Assembly: GCF_001824475.1 (NCBI RefSeq)
Contig: NZ_MHXN01000031.1
Span: 101,372-165,371 of the forward strand
DNA from: Phenylobacterium sp. RIFCSPHIGHO2_01_FULL_69_31
Lineage (GTDB): Bacteria > Pseudomonadota > Alphaproteobacteria > Caulobacterales > Caulobacteraceae
Direction of reading: 5' to 3'
Length of the DNA: 64,000 nt
Positions 44,319-52,305 of this stretch are shown in pieces (the first letter of the stretch is position 1; every line of letters begins with the position of its first letter). Under the pieces are notes generated by a model, which did no database searches, was not told the origin of the DNA, and worked only from the letters and a program-made list of their open reading frames with translations. A program made the position numbers and the translations under genes.

Positions 44319-44916
44319 GGGGAAGCTCCAGCCGCCCCGCGGCGATCTCCTGCAGCGTCTCCACGAAGAACTGGGGTTCCAGCGCCTTCACGCGCGCCTC
44401 CAGGCTGTCCGGCGTGTCGCCGGTCACGATGGGTACGGGCCGGCGCGCCAGCTCCGGCCCATGGTCATACTCCGCGTCCACCGCGTGGATCACAATGGCG
44501 CTCTCGGGCACGCCCGCCGCGATCACCGCGGCGTGGACCCGCGCGCCGTACATGCCTTCCCCGCCGAAGCGGGGCAGAGGTCCAGGGTGGATGTTGAGGA
44601 TGCGCCCTGCGTACCGCGCCAGCGTCCTTGGACCGAGGCGGCGCAGGTATCCCGACATCACGATGAGCTCGACGCCGTGGATGGCCATGGCCTCGGCCAG
44701 GGCGGCGTCGGCCGCGTCTGGATCGGTCAGGGTCGGGATCGCCAGCACCGGCACACCGCGCGCCTGCGCCCACGCGAAAGCCGGCGCGCCCTTCTTGTTA
44801 CTGACCAGCAGGCGCGGCTCGGCGGCCAACTCGCCGGCGGCGATGGCGTTGACGACCGCTTCGGCGCTGGATCCGTTTCCCGACGCCAGAAATCCCAGTT
44901 TCAGCGGCGAATCCAA
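44308..44916 (-). CDS. purN: PurN-like glycinamide ribonucleotide formyltransferase
   Basis: This 202-aa formyltransferase-fold protein starts at TTG 44916, three bases after the upstream stop. It has LGFLASGNGSSAEAVVNAI at the N-terminus, NIHPGPLPRFGGEGMYG carrying the catalytic Asn and His, and YDHGPELARRPVPI with the conserved Asp. These fit GAR transformylase of purine synthesis, although the loop differs from the standard LLPxYPG, so a related formyltransferase is possible. It is not next to purM here. Confidence 0.75.
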   Translation of the reverse strand: MDSPLKLGFLASGNGSSAEAVVNAIAAGELAAEPRLLVSNKKGAPAFAWAQARGVPVLAIPTLTDPDAADAALAEAMAIHGVELIVMSGYLRRLGPRTLARYAGRILNIHPGPLPRFGGEGMYGARVHAAVIAAGVPESAIVIHAVDAEYDHGPELARRPVPIVTGDTPDSLEARVKALEPQFFVETLQEIAAGRLELPRAG

Positions 44917-44918
44917 AT

Positions 44919-45731
44919 CTATATCGCCTTCAATTCATGTTCGAAGACCATGCCGTCGTAGGCCGGCTCGACGCCATCGGGCAGCTCCGCGCAGAGCCGC
45001 TGGAAATCCATGTCGATGTGCATGTTGGTGAGGATCGCCCGCCGTGGCTTGACGCGTGCGATCCACTCCAGCGCTAGGTCCAGGTGCGCGTGGGTGGGGT
45101 GGGGCCGGCGGCGAAGGGCGTCAACGATCCAGACATCCAGGCCGGCCAGGGCCTCGAACGCCGCTTCGTCCAGACCGACCACATCGCTCGAATAGGCAAT
45201 ATCACCAAAGCGATAGCCGACAGACCTCACACCGCCATGATCCTGGTCGAAAGTCACGACCGGGATGGCGCCCGACGGTCCATCGACCTCCCAGTTCACG
45301 CCGTGGGCCGGGATCAGGCGACGGTCGCAGATCGCGGGATAGCCGCCCTCACCCTCGAAGATGTAGCCGAACCGCCGCATCATGGTGGCGTCGGTAGCTT
45401 CATCCATCCAGCAGGGGATCCGCGCCTGCTGGCGCAGGTAGAAGGCGCGGACGTCGTCCAGGCCGTGCACCTGGTCGGCGTGATCGTGGGTCAGCAGCAC
45501 CGCGTCGCAGCGCTTCACGCCGGCGCGGGCGCTCTGGATCCGGAACTCCGGGGAAGTGTCCACGACGATGGTGGTCTGCTCGCCCTCACCCCGTCGCCGG
45601 ACGAGCATTGAGCACCGCGTGCGGAAGTTCTTCGGCTCCGCCGGATCGCAGATCCCCCAGTCGCCATCGGCCCGAGGCACGCCACCGGACGAGCCACAGC
45701 CCAGGATCGTGACCTCAAGCGTCGGGCTCAT
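44919..45731 (-). CDS. PhnP-like metallo-beta-lactamase-fold hydrolase
   Basis: This 270-aa cytosolic phosphodiesterase-like protein starts MSPTLEVTILGCGSSGGVPR. The metal-binding motif is LLTHDHADQVHGLDDVR (H-x-H-x-D-H type), with further His in LIPAHGV and THAHLDLAL. The GCGSSGGVPR opening is typical of the family adjacent to tatD in Alphaproteobacteria. Its ATG overlaps the tatD stop (ATGA), so it is part of the tmk-holB-tatD operon. Confidence 0.85.
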   Translation of the reverse strand: MSPTLEVTILGCGSSGGVPRADGDWGICDPAEPKNFRTRCSMLVRRRGEGEQTTIVVDTSPEFRIQSARAGVKRCDAVLLTHDHADQVHGLDDVRAFYLRQQARIPCWMDEATDATMMRRFGYIFEGEGGYPAICDRRLIPAHGVNWEVDGPSGAIPVVTFDQDHGGVRSVGYRFGDIAYSSDVVGLDEAAFEALAGLDVWIVDALRRRPHPTHAHLDLALEWIARVKPRRAILTNMHIDMDFQRLCAELPDGVEPAYDGMVFEHELKAI

Positions 45732-46504
45732 GGCCGCGGAATCCGGTCAAACAGGTCGAAGAACGCGTCGGTGGTCCGCTGCTCGGCCTCGTCCAGCGTC
45801 CAGCCGCGCACCTCGGCCAGCTTGGCCAGGACGTGCGGGATGTAGGCCGGCTCGTTCCGACGACCCCGGTGCGGGACGGGCGCCAGGTAGGGGCAGTCCG
45901 TCTCGACGATGATGCGCTCGGCCGGCATGTCCCGGATCACCTCGCGGACATCCTCCGCGGCCTTGAAGGTCGCGATGCCCGAGACCGAGAACCAGGCGCC
46001 CAGGGCCGCGGCGCGGCGCGCCAACTCCGCGCCGGAGGTGTAGCAGTGCATGAGGAGGCGGAACGGGCCGGCGGCGTATTCCTCCTCCAGGATCGCCCCC
46101 ATCACGTCGTCGGCTTCCCGGGTGTGCACGACCAGCGGAAGTCCCGTCTGGCGCGCCGCCGCCACATGCGTCCGGAACACCTTCCCCTGGATGTCGCGGG
46201 GGCTGAGGTCGTAGTGGAAGTCGAGCCCGCACTCGCCGATCCCGACCACTCGCGGGTCGGCGGCGAGCTCGACTAGGCGGCCCGCCGAAAGATCGGGGTT
46301 TTCCTTGGCCTCATGCGGGTGGGTGCCGACCGTGCACCAGATGTCCGGCTGGTCGGCCAGGGCGCGGACGGCGGGGAAATTCGACACGCGGTCGCAGATA
46401 TTGACCATCAGCTGCACCCCCGCGGCGCGGGCGCGCTCAATGACGGCGTCCCGATCCTCGTCGAATTGCGGGGCGTGCAGGTTGACGTGGCTGTCGATCA
46501 GCAT
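45728..46504 (-). CDS. tatD: TatD-family metal-dependent DNase/hydrolase
   Basis: This 258-aa TIM-barrel hydrolase starts MLIDSHVNLHAPQFDEDRDA. The metal ligands are seen in SHVNLH (usually SHCHL), GIGECGLDFHYD, PLVVHTREADD, LMHCYTSG and VETDCPYLAPVPHRGRRNEP. The ATG is chosen at the conserved LIDSH start; a longer frame upstream overlaps holB. Family members act as 3'-5' exonucleases or deacylases. Confidence 0.9.
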   Translation of the reverse strand: MLIDSHVNLHAPQFDEDRDAVIERARAAGVQLMVNICDRVSNFPAVRALADQPDIWCTVGTHPHEAKENPDLSAGRLVELAADPRVVGIGECGLDFHYDLSPRDIQGKVFRTHVAAARQTGLPLVVHTREADDVMGAILEEEYAAGPFRLLMHCYTSGAELARRAAALGAWFSVSGIATFKAAEDVREVIRDMPAERIIVETDCPYLAPVPHRGRRNEPAYIPHVLAKLAEVRGWTLDEAEQRTTDAFFDLFDRIPRP

Positions 46505-46512
46505 GGGCGGCT

Positions 46513-47514
46513 TCAGGCCTGGGCGGCCTGGCGGAGCTCCGTCAGCGCGGTGAACAGGGCGTCGGCGCGGTCGAGGTTCAGGGCCTCGACCTCGCGCGGC
46601 AGGCGCTGGAGCGTCTCCCACGCCTCGGCCCAGCGATCAAGGCGCCCGATCCCCTGCCCGGCCCTGTCGGTCGTCAGCTTGTGGACGCGGTCGGCCAGGC
46701 GTTCGAACAACAGGGCGAACTGGGCCTGGCCCTCCCCGCCGCGGAACTTCTCCGAGAGGGACAGCGCGCGCGTCTCGTCGATACGCGGCAGCTCCGCGAG
46801 CAACTCGCGGGCCGCATCGTCCATGGCCAGGGCGCCGGCGGCGGCCAGGGACAGCGCATGGCCCGGCGCGCCATCGGCCATGTGCGCCAGCCGCAGCGCC
46901 TCCTCGGGATTCACGTCGGCGCGCGCGCTCACGAAGTCGGCCGTCGCCTCAATCCCCAGGGGATGGAACGCCAGCCGGCGGCAGCGCGAACGGATCGTCG
47001 GCAGGAGGCGCCCCGGCGAATGCGAGACCATCAGGAGCACGCCCCTGGGCGGCGGCTCCTCCAGGGTCTTCAGGATGGCGTTGGCGGCGTTGACGTTCAG
47101 GTCGTCGGCCGCGTCCACGATGGCCACGCGATGCGGGGCGCTGGCGGGAGACTTCGAGAAGAATTCGGCCAGCCGCCGGGCGTCGTCGACCGGGATCACC
47201 TTACGCGCCTTGCCGTCGGGTCCTTCGCGCTCCAGCACGAGCAGGTCGGGGTGGCTGCGCGCGCTCACCTGGCGGGCTACGGGATGCTCGGGGTCCGCGC
47301 CCAGCAGGCCGTTGGCGGGATAGGCCGGCGCGCCCAGCAGGCGGCGGGCCGCGCGGTACGCGAAGGTCGCCTTCCCCACGCCCTCGGGTCCGGTCAGCAG
47401 CCAGGCGTGATGGAGACGCCCACGGGCGCGGGCGGCCTCGAACACGGCTTCGGCGGCCTCCTGGCCCTGCAGCTGGTGAACGTCGCGCGGGTGCGGGACC
47501 TCAAGGTCAGCCAT
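46513..47514 (-). CDS. holB: DNA polymerase III subunit delta'
   Basis: This 333-aa clamp-loader subunit has the AAA+ fold: RLHHAWLLTGPEGVGKATFAYRAARRLLG (a P-loop-like motif near residues 40-48), the VDAADDLNVNAANAILKTLEEPP block and SHSPGRLLPTIRSRCRRL (sensor 1 and SRC motif). ATG 47514 gives MADLEVPHPRDVHQLQGQ. It overlaps the tmk stop by 8 bases. Confidence 0.93.
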   Translation of the reverse strand: MADLEVPHPRDVHQLQGQEAAEAVFEAARARGRLHHAWLLTGPEGVGKATFAYRAARRLLGAPAYPANGLLGADPEHPVARQVSARSHPDLLVLEREGPDGKARKVIPVDDARRLAEFFSKSPASAPHRVAIVDAADDLNVNAANAILKTLEEPPPRGVLLMVSHSPGRLLPTIRSRCRRLAFHPLGIEATADFVSARADVNPEEALRLAHMADGAPGHALSLAAAGALAMDDAARELLAELPRIDETRALSLSEKFRGGEGQAQFALLFERLADRVHKLTTDRAGQGIGRLDRWAEAWETLQRLPREVEALNLDRADALFTALTELRQAAQA

Positions 47515-48142
47515 GGACCGCCAGCCTGGCTTCGACCGCGGCCCAGACCGCGGCCTCGACCTCCGCGATCGAGCCCGTGGCGTCAATCAGGGCGCACCGC
47601 TCGGGCTCGGACGCGGCGATGGCGCGGAAGCCCTCGCGCAACCGCTCGTGAAACGTGATGCCTTTCGACTCGAACCGCATCTCGGCCCCGGCGCGGGCAT
47701 GGGCGCGCTCCAGCCCCACCTCGGCGGGCAGGTCGAACACCAGCGTCAGGTCGGGGCGCGTGTCCTCCAGGATGAAGGTTTCCAGCGCCGTGATAAAACG
47801 CGGGTCCACGCCCCCGGCGGCGCCCTGGTAGGCGCGCGTGGAATCAGCGAAGCGGTCGCAGATCACCCAGGCGCCTCGGGTCAGGGCGGGCCGGATGACC
47901 CGCTCGATATGGTCCCGGCGGGCGGCGTACATCAGGAGCGTCTCGGTCGTCGGACTCCAGCGGTCGGCCTCGCCGCGCAGCACGATGTCGCGGATACTCT
48001 CGGCGCCGGGCGAGCCGCCGGGTTCGCGGGTGGTCACGACCTCCCGGCCGCCGCCCTTCAGCCGCGCGGCGAGGCGCTGCACCTGGGTGGATTTCCCGGC
48101 GCCCTCGCCGCCCTCGAAACTGATGAACCGACCGCGTGTCAC
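47507..48142 (-). CDS. tmk: Thymidylate kinase
   Basis: This 211-aa dTMP kinase starts at a GTG (MTRGRFISFEGGEGAGKSTQ). It has the P-loop FEGGEGAGKST, the DR(Y/F) motif CDRFADSTRAYQG and a LID region. A longer frame opens upstream but lacks conserved sequence. In Caulobacter dacC lies between rlpA and tmk; here tmk directly follows rlpA on the same strand with a 31-bp gap. Confidence 0.94.
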   Translation of the reverse strand: MTRGRFISFEGGEGAGKSTQVQRLAARLKGGGREVVTTREPGGSPGAESIRDIVLRGEADRWSPTTETLLMYAARRDHIERVIRPALTRGAWVICDRFADSTRAYQGAAGGVDPRFITALETFILEDTRPDLTLVFDLPAEVGLERAHARAGAEMRFESKGITFHERLREGFRAIAASEPERCALIDATGSIAEVEAAVWAAVEARLAVHG

Positions 48143-48173
48143 GCGGCCAAATTGGCGCGTTCGAGCGCTTTGT

Positions 48174-49178
48174 CTAGAAGGCGCTGACCACGCGGGCGTC
48201 GCTGAAGCCGATCTCCGCCACCCGGTCGCGCAGCGCATAGGCCTCGGCCTCGTCGGCAGGCGCGGGCAGCACCACCCGATACAGCGTCGTGCCCTCGCGC
48301 TGGAGAGGCTCGATCGAGGCGGTCCCGGCCACCGAGAGCTGAGCCACTGCGCGCTGGGCGTTCGCCTGGCTGGAGAATGCGCCCGCCTGGATCCGCAGGC
48401 CGGTAGAGGGCGAAGGCGCCGAGGCCATGAGAGTCGGCCCCGCGATCGGCGCATCGGAAATGGCCGAGCCGGTGACCGGCGGCAGGGAGGAGACGTCGAT
48501 GTGGTCGGCCGGGCGCGACACCGCGGACATGGCGCGCGGCGACGAAGATCCGGGCGCTGTCTGCATCACCTCGTTCGAGGTCGCCGCGACCGCCATCGGC
48601 GCCGCGGCGGTCGCGGTCCGCGTCGGCAGCGGCGTGGCGTCGGCGTAGCGCCGGCCCGCGCCGGGGCCCAGCAGGGGCGCGGGGCCAAGGTAGCGGACGC
48701 GCACATTGGCGAGGCCAGCCCGATCATAGCCCAGCTGGCGCGCCGCCTCGCGGGACAGGTCGATGATCCGGTTGTTCGCGAAGGGACCCCGGTCGTTGAC
48801 CCGCACCACCAGCTTGCGGCCGTTGTCGAGGTTGGTGACCTCCACCATCGACGGCAGCGGCAGGGTCGTGTGGGCCGCCGAGACATTGTTCATGTCGAAG
48901 GTCTCGCCATTGGCGGTGGCCTTCATGTGGAACTGGTCGCCGTACCAGGAGGCGACGCCCCGCTGGTCGTAGTTCGGCTGTTCCCGCGGCACGTACCAGA
49001 CGCCGTTCACTTGGTAGGGCTTGCCCACCTTGTATTCGCCCTGCCCCGTCGGCGGCGCCTTGCCCACGCCATCGGCGCGGCTCGGATAGCGCGGCGCGAC
49101 GCAGGCGGTCACCGAGGCGCCGGCCAGCAGGATCAGCGCGATCCGGATCGACCGTCCGCAGTTCGTGGATTTCGTCAT
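48174..49178 (-). CDS. rlpA: Septal-ring lytic transglycosylase RlpA lipoprotein
   Basis: This 334-aa lipoprotein has a signal peptide with lipobox (ALILLAGASVTAC, Cys ~26), the DPBB domain (GVASWYGDQFHMKATANGETFD, VEVTNLDNGRKLVVRVNDRGPF) and a C-terminal SPOR domain (LRIQAGAFSSQANAQRAVAQL) that binds denuded peptidoglycan at the septum. The catalytic Asp is likely in NDRGPF. Its 5' side is the original neighbour of the tRNA-Ser now 11.8 kb away because of the integrated element. Confidence 0.92.
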   Translation of the reverse strand: MTKSTNCGRSIRIALILLAGASVTACVAPRYPSRADGVGKAPPTGQGEYKVGKPYQVNGVWYVPREQPNYDQRGVASWYGDQFHMKATANGETFDMNNVSAAHTTLPLPSMVEVTNLDNGRKLVVRVNDRGPFANNRIIDLSREAARQLGYDRAGLANVRVRYLGPAPLLGPGAGRRYADATPLPTRTATAAAPMAVAATSNEVMQTAPGSSSPRAMSAVSRPADHIDVSSLPPVTGSAISDAPIAGPTLMASAPSPSTGLRIQAGAFSSQANAQRAVAQLSVAGTASIEPLQREGTTLYRVVLPAPADEAEAYALRDRVAEIGFSDARVVSAF

Positions 49179-49251
49179 GTCCGCCTCCGACTCACCGGAA
49201 TCGTCGGCGCGGAAGCTTGCAACAGGGTTAACCGGAGATTGCCGCAGGGGC

Positions 49252-49265
49252 TGGCGGACAGGGTG
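49252..49265. repeat. Attachment site repeat, rlpA side
   Basis: TGGCGGACAGGGTG, identical to 61068-61081, where it forms the tRNA-Ser 3' terminus including CCA. Bases on each side differ, so the core is exactly 14 bp. It also sits in a local dyad (GGCGGACA / TGTCCGCC, 49253-49271). Confidence 0.8.
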
Positions 49266-49340
49266 TCCGCCTCCGTAGAACTCCAGGCGACCACATGAGG
49301 CCACGCAACGGCCTAACGCCTCTCTGTGCGTTCCCGTTTG

Positions 49341-49380
49341 GTTGCCACACGTCGCCACTTGACGCCACACCACGCCACAT
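49341..49380. repeat. Four 10-bp phased GCCAC repeats upstream of integrase
   Basis: GCCAC occurs at 49344, 49354, 49364 and 49374, exactly one helical turn apart, within words such as TCGCCACTTG and ACGCCACATG. A matching ACGCCACATG is at the right end (61060-61069). They lie between the attachment repeat and int and are candidate arm-type integrase sites. Confidence 0.55.
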
Positions 49381-49425
49381 GTTTATTGATGGGTGAAACG
49401 ATGGGTTGACGGAGTTCGACGGACG

Positions 49426-50667
49426 ATGCCGCGCAAAGCTGCAGAACTTGGCCCTCTCGCCGTCTCCCGCCTGGCGGCGCCGGGCATGCACGCCGTCGGC
49501 GGCGTCTCGGGTCTCTACCTTCAGATTCTCCCGAGCGGGGGCCGCTCGTGGGTGCTGCGGGCGTCCGTCGCCGGCAAGCGTCGCGACATGGGCCTGGGCG
49601 GCTTTCCCGACGTTCCCCTGGCCGATGCGCGGCGGAAGGCTCGCGAGGCGCGAGAGGCCATAGACGCCGGTGAGGATCCGATTGCCGCGCGCCGCGCCGC
49701 CAAGGCCGCGCTGTTGGCGAAGGCCGGTTCTGTTCTCACCTTCCGCCAAGCCGCCCTCGACTACATCGCCGCGCACGAGGCCAGCTGGAAGAACCCGAAG
49801 CATCGCCAACAGTGGCGGAGCACCCTGGAGGAGTTCGCTTTCCCGACGCTGGGTAAGCTCTCGGTTCAGGACATCGAAACGTCCCACCTCCTGACCGTCC
49901 TGCGGCCGATCTGGGCTGAGAAGACGGAAACCGCCTCCAGGCTCCGAGGCCGCATCGAACAGGTGCTGGACGCCGCCAGGGCCACCGGTGCGATCAAGGG
50001 CGTTTGGGAGAACCCCGCCCGCTGGCGTGGCCACCTCGACAAGGTGCTGGCCGCCAAGACGAAGATCGCGAAGCCTGAGCACCACGCGGCGCTCCCGGTC
50101 TCCGAGGTGGCCGAGTTCATGCCCCGCCTGCGGTCGGCTGAGGGCATGGGCGCCCGGGCGCTGGAGTTCGCTATCCTGACGGCGTGCCGTAGCGGCGAGG
50201 TCCGCGGGGCGCGCTGGTCTGAGATCGACCTTGCAGAGAAGGTCTGGACGATACCCGCCGCACGGATGAAGGGCGGGCGGGAACATCGCGTTCCTCTTTC
50301 ACCGGCGGCCGTCGCCCTCCTCGAGAAGCTTCCTCGGATCGCGGGCAATGATCTGGTGTTCACCGCTCAGCGCGGCGGCGAGCTGTCTGACATGACCCTA
50401 ACCGCCGTACTCCGCCGGATGAAGGTCCCAGCCACCGCGCACGGCTTCCGGTCGACGTTCCGGGATTGGGCGGCCGAGAGGACGAACTATCCGCGCGACG
50501 TGGCTGAGATGGCCCTCGCGCACACGATCGGCAGCAAGGTCGAGGCGGCCTACAGGCGCGGCGACCTCTTCGCGAAGCGCACCCGGATGATGGCCGATTG
50601 GGCGAAGTTCTGTGCACAGCCGGTCGCGCAAGCCGCCAACGTCACCCCTCTTCGGGGGCGGGCATGA
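49426..50667 (+). CDS. int: P4-type tyrosine integrase
   Basis: This 413-aa site-specific recombinase starts MPRKAAELGPLAVSRLAAPG. It has an arm-binding N-terminal domain of the DUF4102 kind (GGVSGLYLQILPSGGRSWVL), a core-binding domain and the catalytic set: Arg in TACRSGEVRGARWSEID, HxxR in HGFRSTFRDW, His in LAHTIGSKVEAA and the nucleophilic Tyr in AAYRRGD. Such integrases use tRNA 3' ends, matching the tRNA-Ser repeat. Its stop overlaps the next ATG. Confidence 0.93.
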   Translation: MPRKAAELGPLAVSRLAAPGMHAVGGVSGLYLQILPSGGRSWVLRASVAGKRRDMGLGGFPDVPLADARRKAREAREAIDAGEDPIAARRAAKAALLAKAGSVLTFRQAALDYIAAHEASWKNPKHRQQWRSTLEEFAFPTLGKLSVQDIETSHLLTVLRPIWAEKTETASRLRGRIEQVLDAARATGAIKGVWENPARWRGHLDKVLAAKTKIAKPEHHAALPVSEVAEFMPRLRSAEGMGARALEFAILTACRSGEVRGARWSEIDLAEKVWTIPAARMKGGREHRVPLSPAAVALLEKLPRIAGNDLVFTAQRGGELSDMTLTAVLRRMKVPATAHGFRSTFRDWAAERTNYPRDVAEMALAHTIGSKVEAAYRRGDLFAKRTRMMADWAKFCAQPVAQAANVTPLRGRA

Positions 50668-51206
50668 CCGGCTTCCTACCCCGCGGGTATTATCCGCTCT
50701 CCGAAGTTCGCGCAGCCATCGGCGCGGCGAAACTGGGCTCCTACCTCGCCTCGGGCGATCTCCTTGGCTTTGTGCAGGTGGACGGGGAGTTCAAGCAGAT
50801 GGCCGCGGAGGGCTGGGGGCAAGAAGGGTCTGACAAGATCGTCGACGCTGGCGCGCTCGATCTGGGCGACGGGCAGCTGCTCCCGATTCTGGTGACTTCG
50901 AGCAACCCGAAGGCGTTTGCCATGAAGATGGACGCCCGCCCCCGACCGGGCGTGACGCTGCCGCCTGCTCCGCTCAAACGAGTGAACTCGGGAGGGCGGC
51001 CCGTGAAGTGGGATTGGGAAGGCGCCATGGTCGAGCTCGCACGCCTCGACGCCACGGACGGGACCGCGAACAAGACCCAAGCGGCTCTGGTCGCTCACCT
51101 CGCGGACTGGTTCGTCAAGAACTCTGGCCACGGCGATGCGCCTACGGTGAGCGAGCTCAAAGTCCGCGTGCGCCGGTTCCAGGAAGCTCTGAAGCCGGAA
51201 ACCTAG
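50664..51206 (+). CDS. Element protein of unknown function
   Basis: This 180-aa protein starts MTGFLPRGYYPLSEVRAAIG at an ATGA overlap with int. The N-terminal part resembles a short DNA-binding or excisionase-like region (PLSEVRAAIG) only weakly. The C-terminal SELKVRVRRFQEALKPET is helical and basic. No family recognised. Confidence 0.55.
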   Translation: MTGFLPRGYYPLSEVRAAIGAAKLGSYLASGDLLGFVQVDGEFKQMAAEGWGQEGSDKIVDAGALDLGDGQLLPILVTSSNPKAFAMKMDARPRPGVTLPPAPLKRVNSGGRPVKWDWEGAMVELARLDATDGTANKTQAALVAHLADWFVKNSGHGDAPTVSELKVRVRRFQEALKPET

Positions 51207-51290
51207 TTTCCGGCCGTTTTCGGCCGTTTCCGGCTGAATGCCCCCGTATCCCGAGGCCTCCTGTGGCCATCAAAACACACAGGAGCCCAC

Positions 51291-51518
51291 ATGAGGTACG
51301 GCCAACAAACCTCTGCTGCACTTGCAGATTTCGACCGCCTTCCGGATGCGGCGTTCGTCCGTCTCCCCGTGGTCATGGCGCTGTTCGCATGCAGCGACGA
51401 GACGGTGCGCCGCCGCGTGAAGGCCGGCGCGATCCCTGCCCCGGTCAAGCTGGGGCCGCGCTCCACCGCCTGGCGCGTCGGCGATCTCCGCGCCACGCTC
51501 GATCAGGTCGCCGCGTGA
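51291..51518 (+). CDS. AlpA-like winged-helix regulator/excisionase
   Basis: This 75-aa protein starts MRYGQQTSAALADFDRLPDA. The core FVRLPVVMALFACSDETVRRRVKAGAIPAPVKLGPRSTAWRVGDL is a MerR/AlpA-like helix-turn-helix with the G-x-x-P-x-P-V-K-L-G-P-R...W wing. Such proteins control integrase expression or act as excisionases in P4-like elements. CAGGAG precedes the ATG. The 200-bp region to the RusA gene holds no other supported gene. Confidence 0.82.
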   Translation: MRYGQQTSAALADFDRLPDAAFVRLPVVMALFACSDETVRRRVKAGAIPAPVKLGPRSTAWRVGDLRATLDQVAA

Positions 51519-51712
51519 TTAGATGCCGGTCACAGGGGGAACGCCGTCCCTAAACGGCAGAGAGCCCGCACCCCGACAGGTGCGAGCCCTCAAAGTTCAA
51601 GCCTCAACCAACAGCGGGCAAGATAGGGCGTCGGGATCGATCCGGCAATCTCGGCTGTGCCTGCGCTCGATCCATGACGAGGCGGGCCGGTGGCAGGGCC
51701 TGGAGGTGGCGC

Positions 51713-52090
51713 GTGTCTGAGGACATCACCCCTAGCCTGATCGCCCTGCGCCTGCCGTTCCCGCCCGGCCTGAACAACCTGTTCAAGAACGTGGCCAGGG
51801 GACGCGCCCGCACGGCTCGCTATGACGCCTGGATCGCAGAGGCGAGCCTCGCCCTGCGGCGCCAGCGGCCGACGGCCATCACGGGTGGGTTCAAGGTCGA
51901 CTTCGTGTTCGACCGCCCTGACCGGCGCCGGCGCGACCTCGACGGCCTGGCCAAGGCCATCCTGGACCTGCTGGGCAAGTCGGGCGTCATCGTCGACGAC
52001 CACTTGGCGGAGGATATCCGCCTGCGCTGGTCCGGCATGCCTCCGCAGAAGCCGGGCGGCGTCCTCGTGCTGCTGGAGCCGGCAGCATGA
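51713..52090 (+). CDS. rusA: RusA-like Holliday junction resolvase
   Basis: This 125-aa protein starts at a GTG after CTGGAGGTGG. It has the RusA motif NNLFKNV near the N-terminus and DRPDRRRRDLDGLAKAILDLLGKSGVIVDDHLAED, in which the catalytic aspartates (D-x-D and DD) are conserved. It resolves branched DNA during element replication or recombination. Stop and next ATG overlap. Confidence 0.87.
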   Translation: MSEDITPSLIALRLPFPPGLNNLFKNVARGRARTARYDAWIAEASLALRRQRPTAITGGFKVDFVFDRPDRRRRDLDGLAKAILDLLGKSGVIVDDHLAEDIRLRWSGMPPQKPGGVLVLLEPAA

Positions 52091-52305
52091 GCGCCTCCGC
52101 CATGGCTTTCGCCAACGCCGTCATCAACGCCCGCGGCGGCGGCGAGATGTTCGGCATGCTGCTGGAGCAGTTCCCCGAGATCAGGCGCGAGGAGGTGTTT
52201 CTCGGCGTCGCCATCGCCTGCCTCGACCGTGACGCGACCTTGATGGCCGCGGATCTCGAAGTCCGGCAGCTGCAGCGCGCCCTTGAGCGTCGGGAGGCCG
52301 CATGA
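52087..52305 (+). CDS. Element protein of unknown function
   Basis: This 72-aa protein starts MSASAMAFANAVINARGGGE. It is mainly alpha-helical and lies between rusA and the ATPase with ATGA overlaps on both sides, so it is translated as part of the replication operon. No family recognised. Confidence 0.5.
   Translation: MSASAMAFANAVINARGGGEMFGMLLEQFPEIRREEVFLGVAIACLDRDATLMAADLEVRQLQRALERREAA

Noticed and set aside
44308..44916. Methionyl-tRNA formyltransferase (fmt) as an alternative to purN
   Set aside because: It lacks the C-terminal domain of Fmt and is only 202 aa, with the single-domain PurN layout.
49253..49271. Inverted repeat GGCGGACA/TGTCCGCC at the attachment site as a terminator for rlpA or int
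   Set aside because: It lies upstream of both rlpA and int, is created in part by the tRNA-derived core, and lacks a U tract; more likely part of the recombination site.
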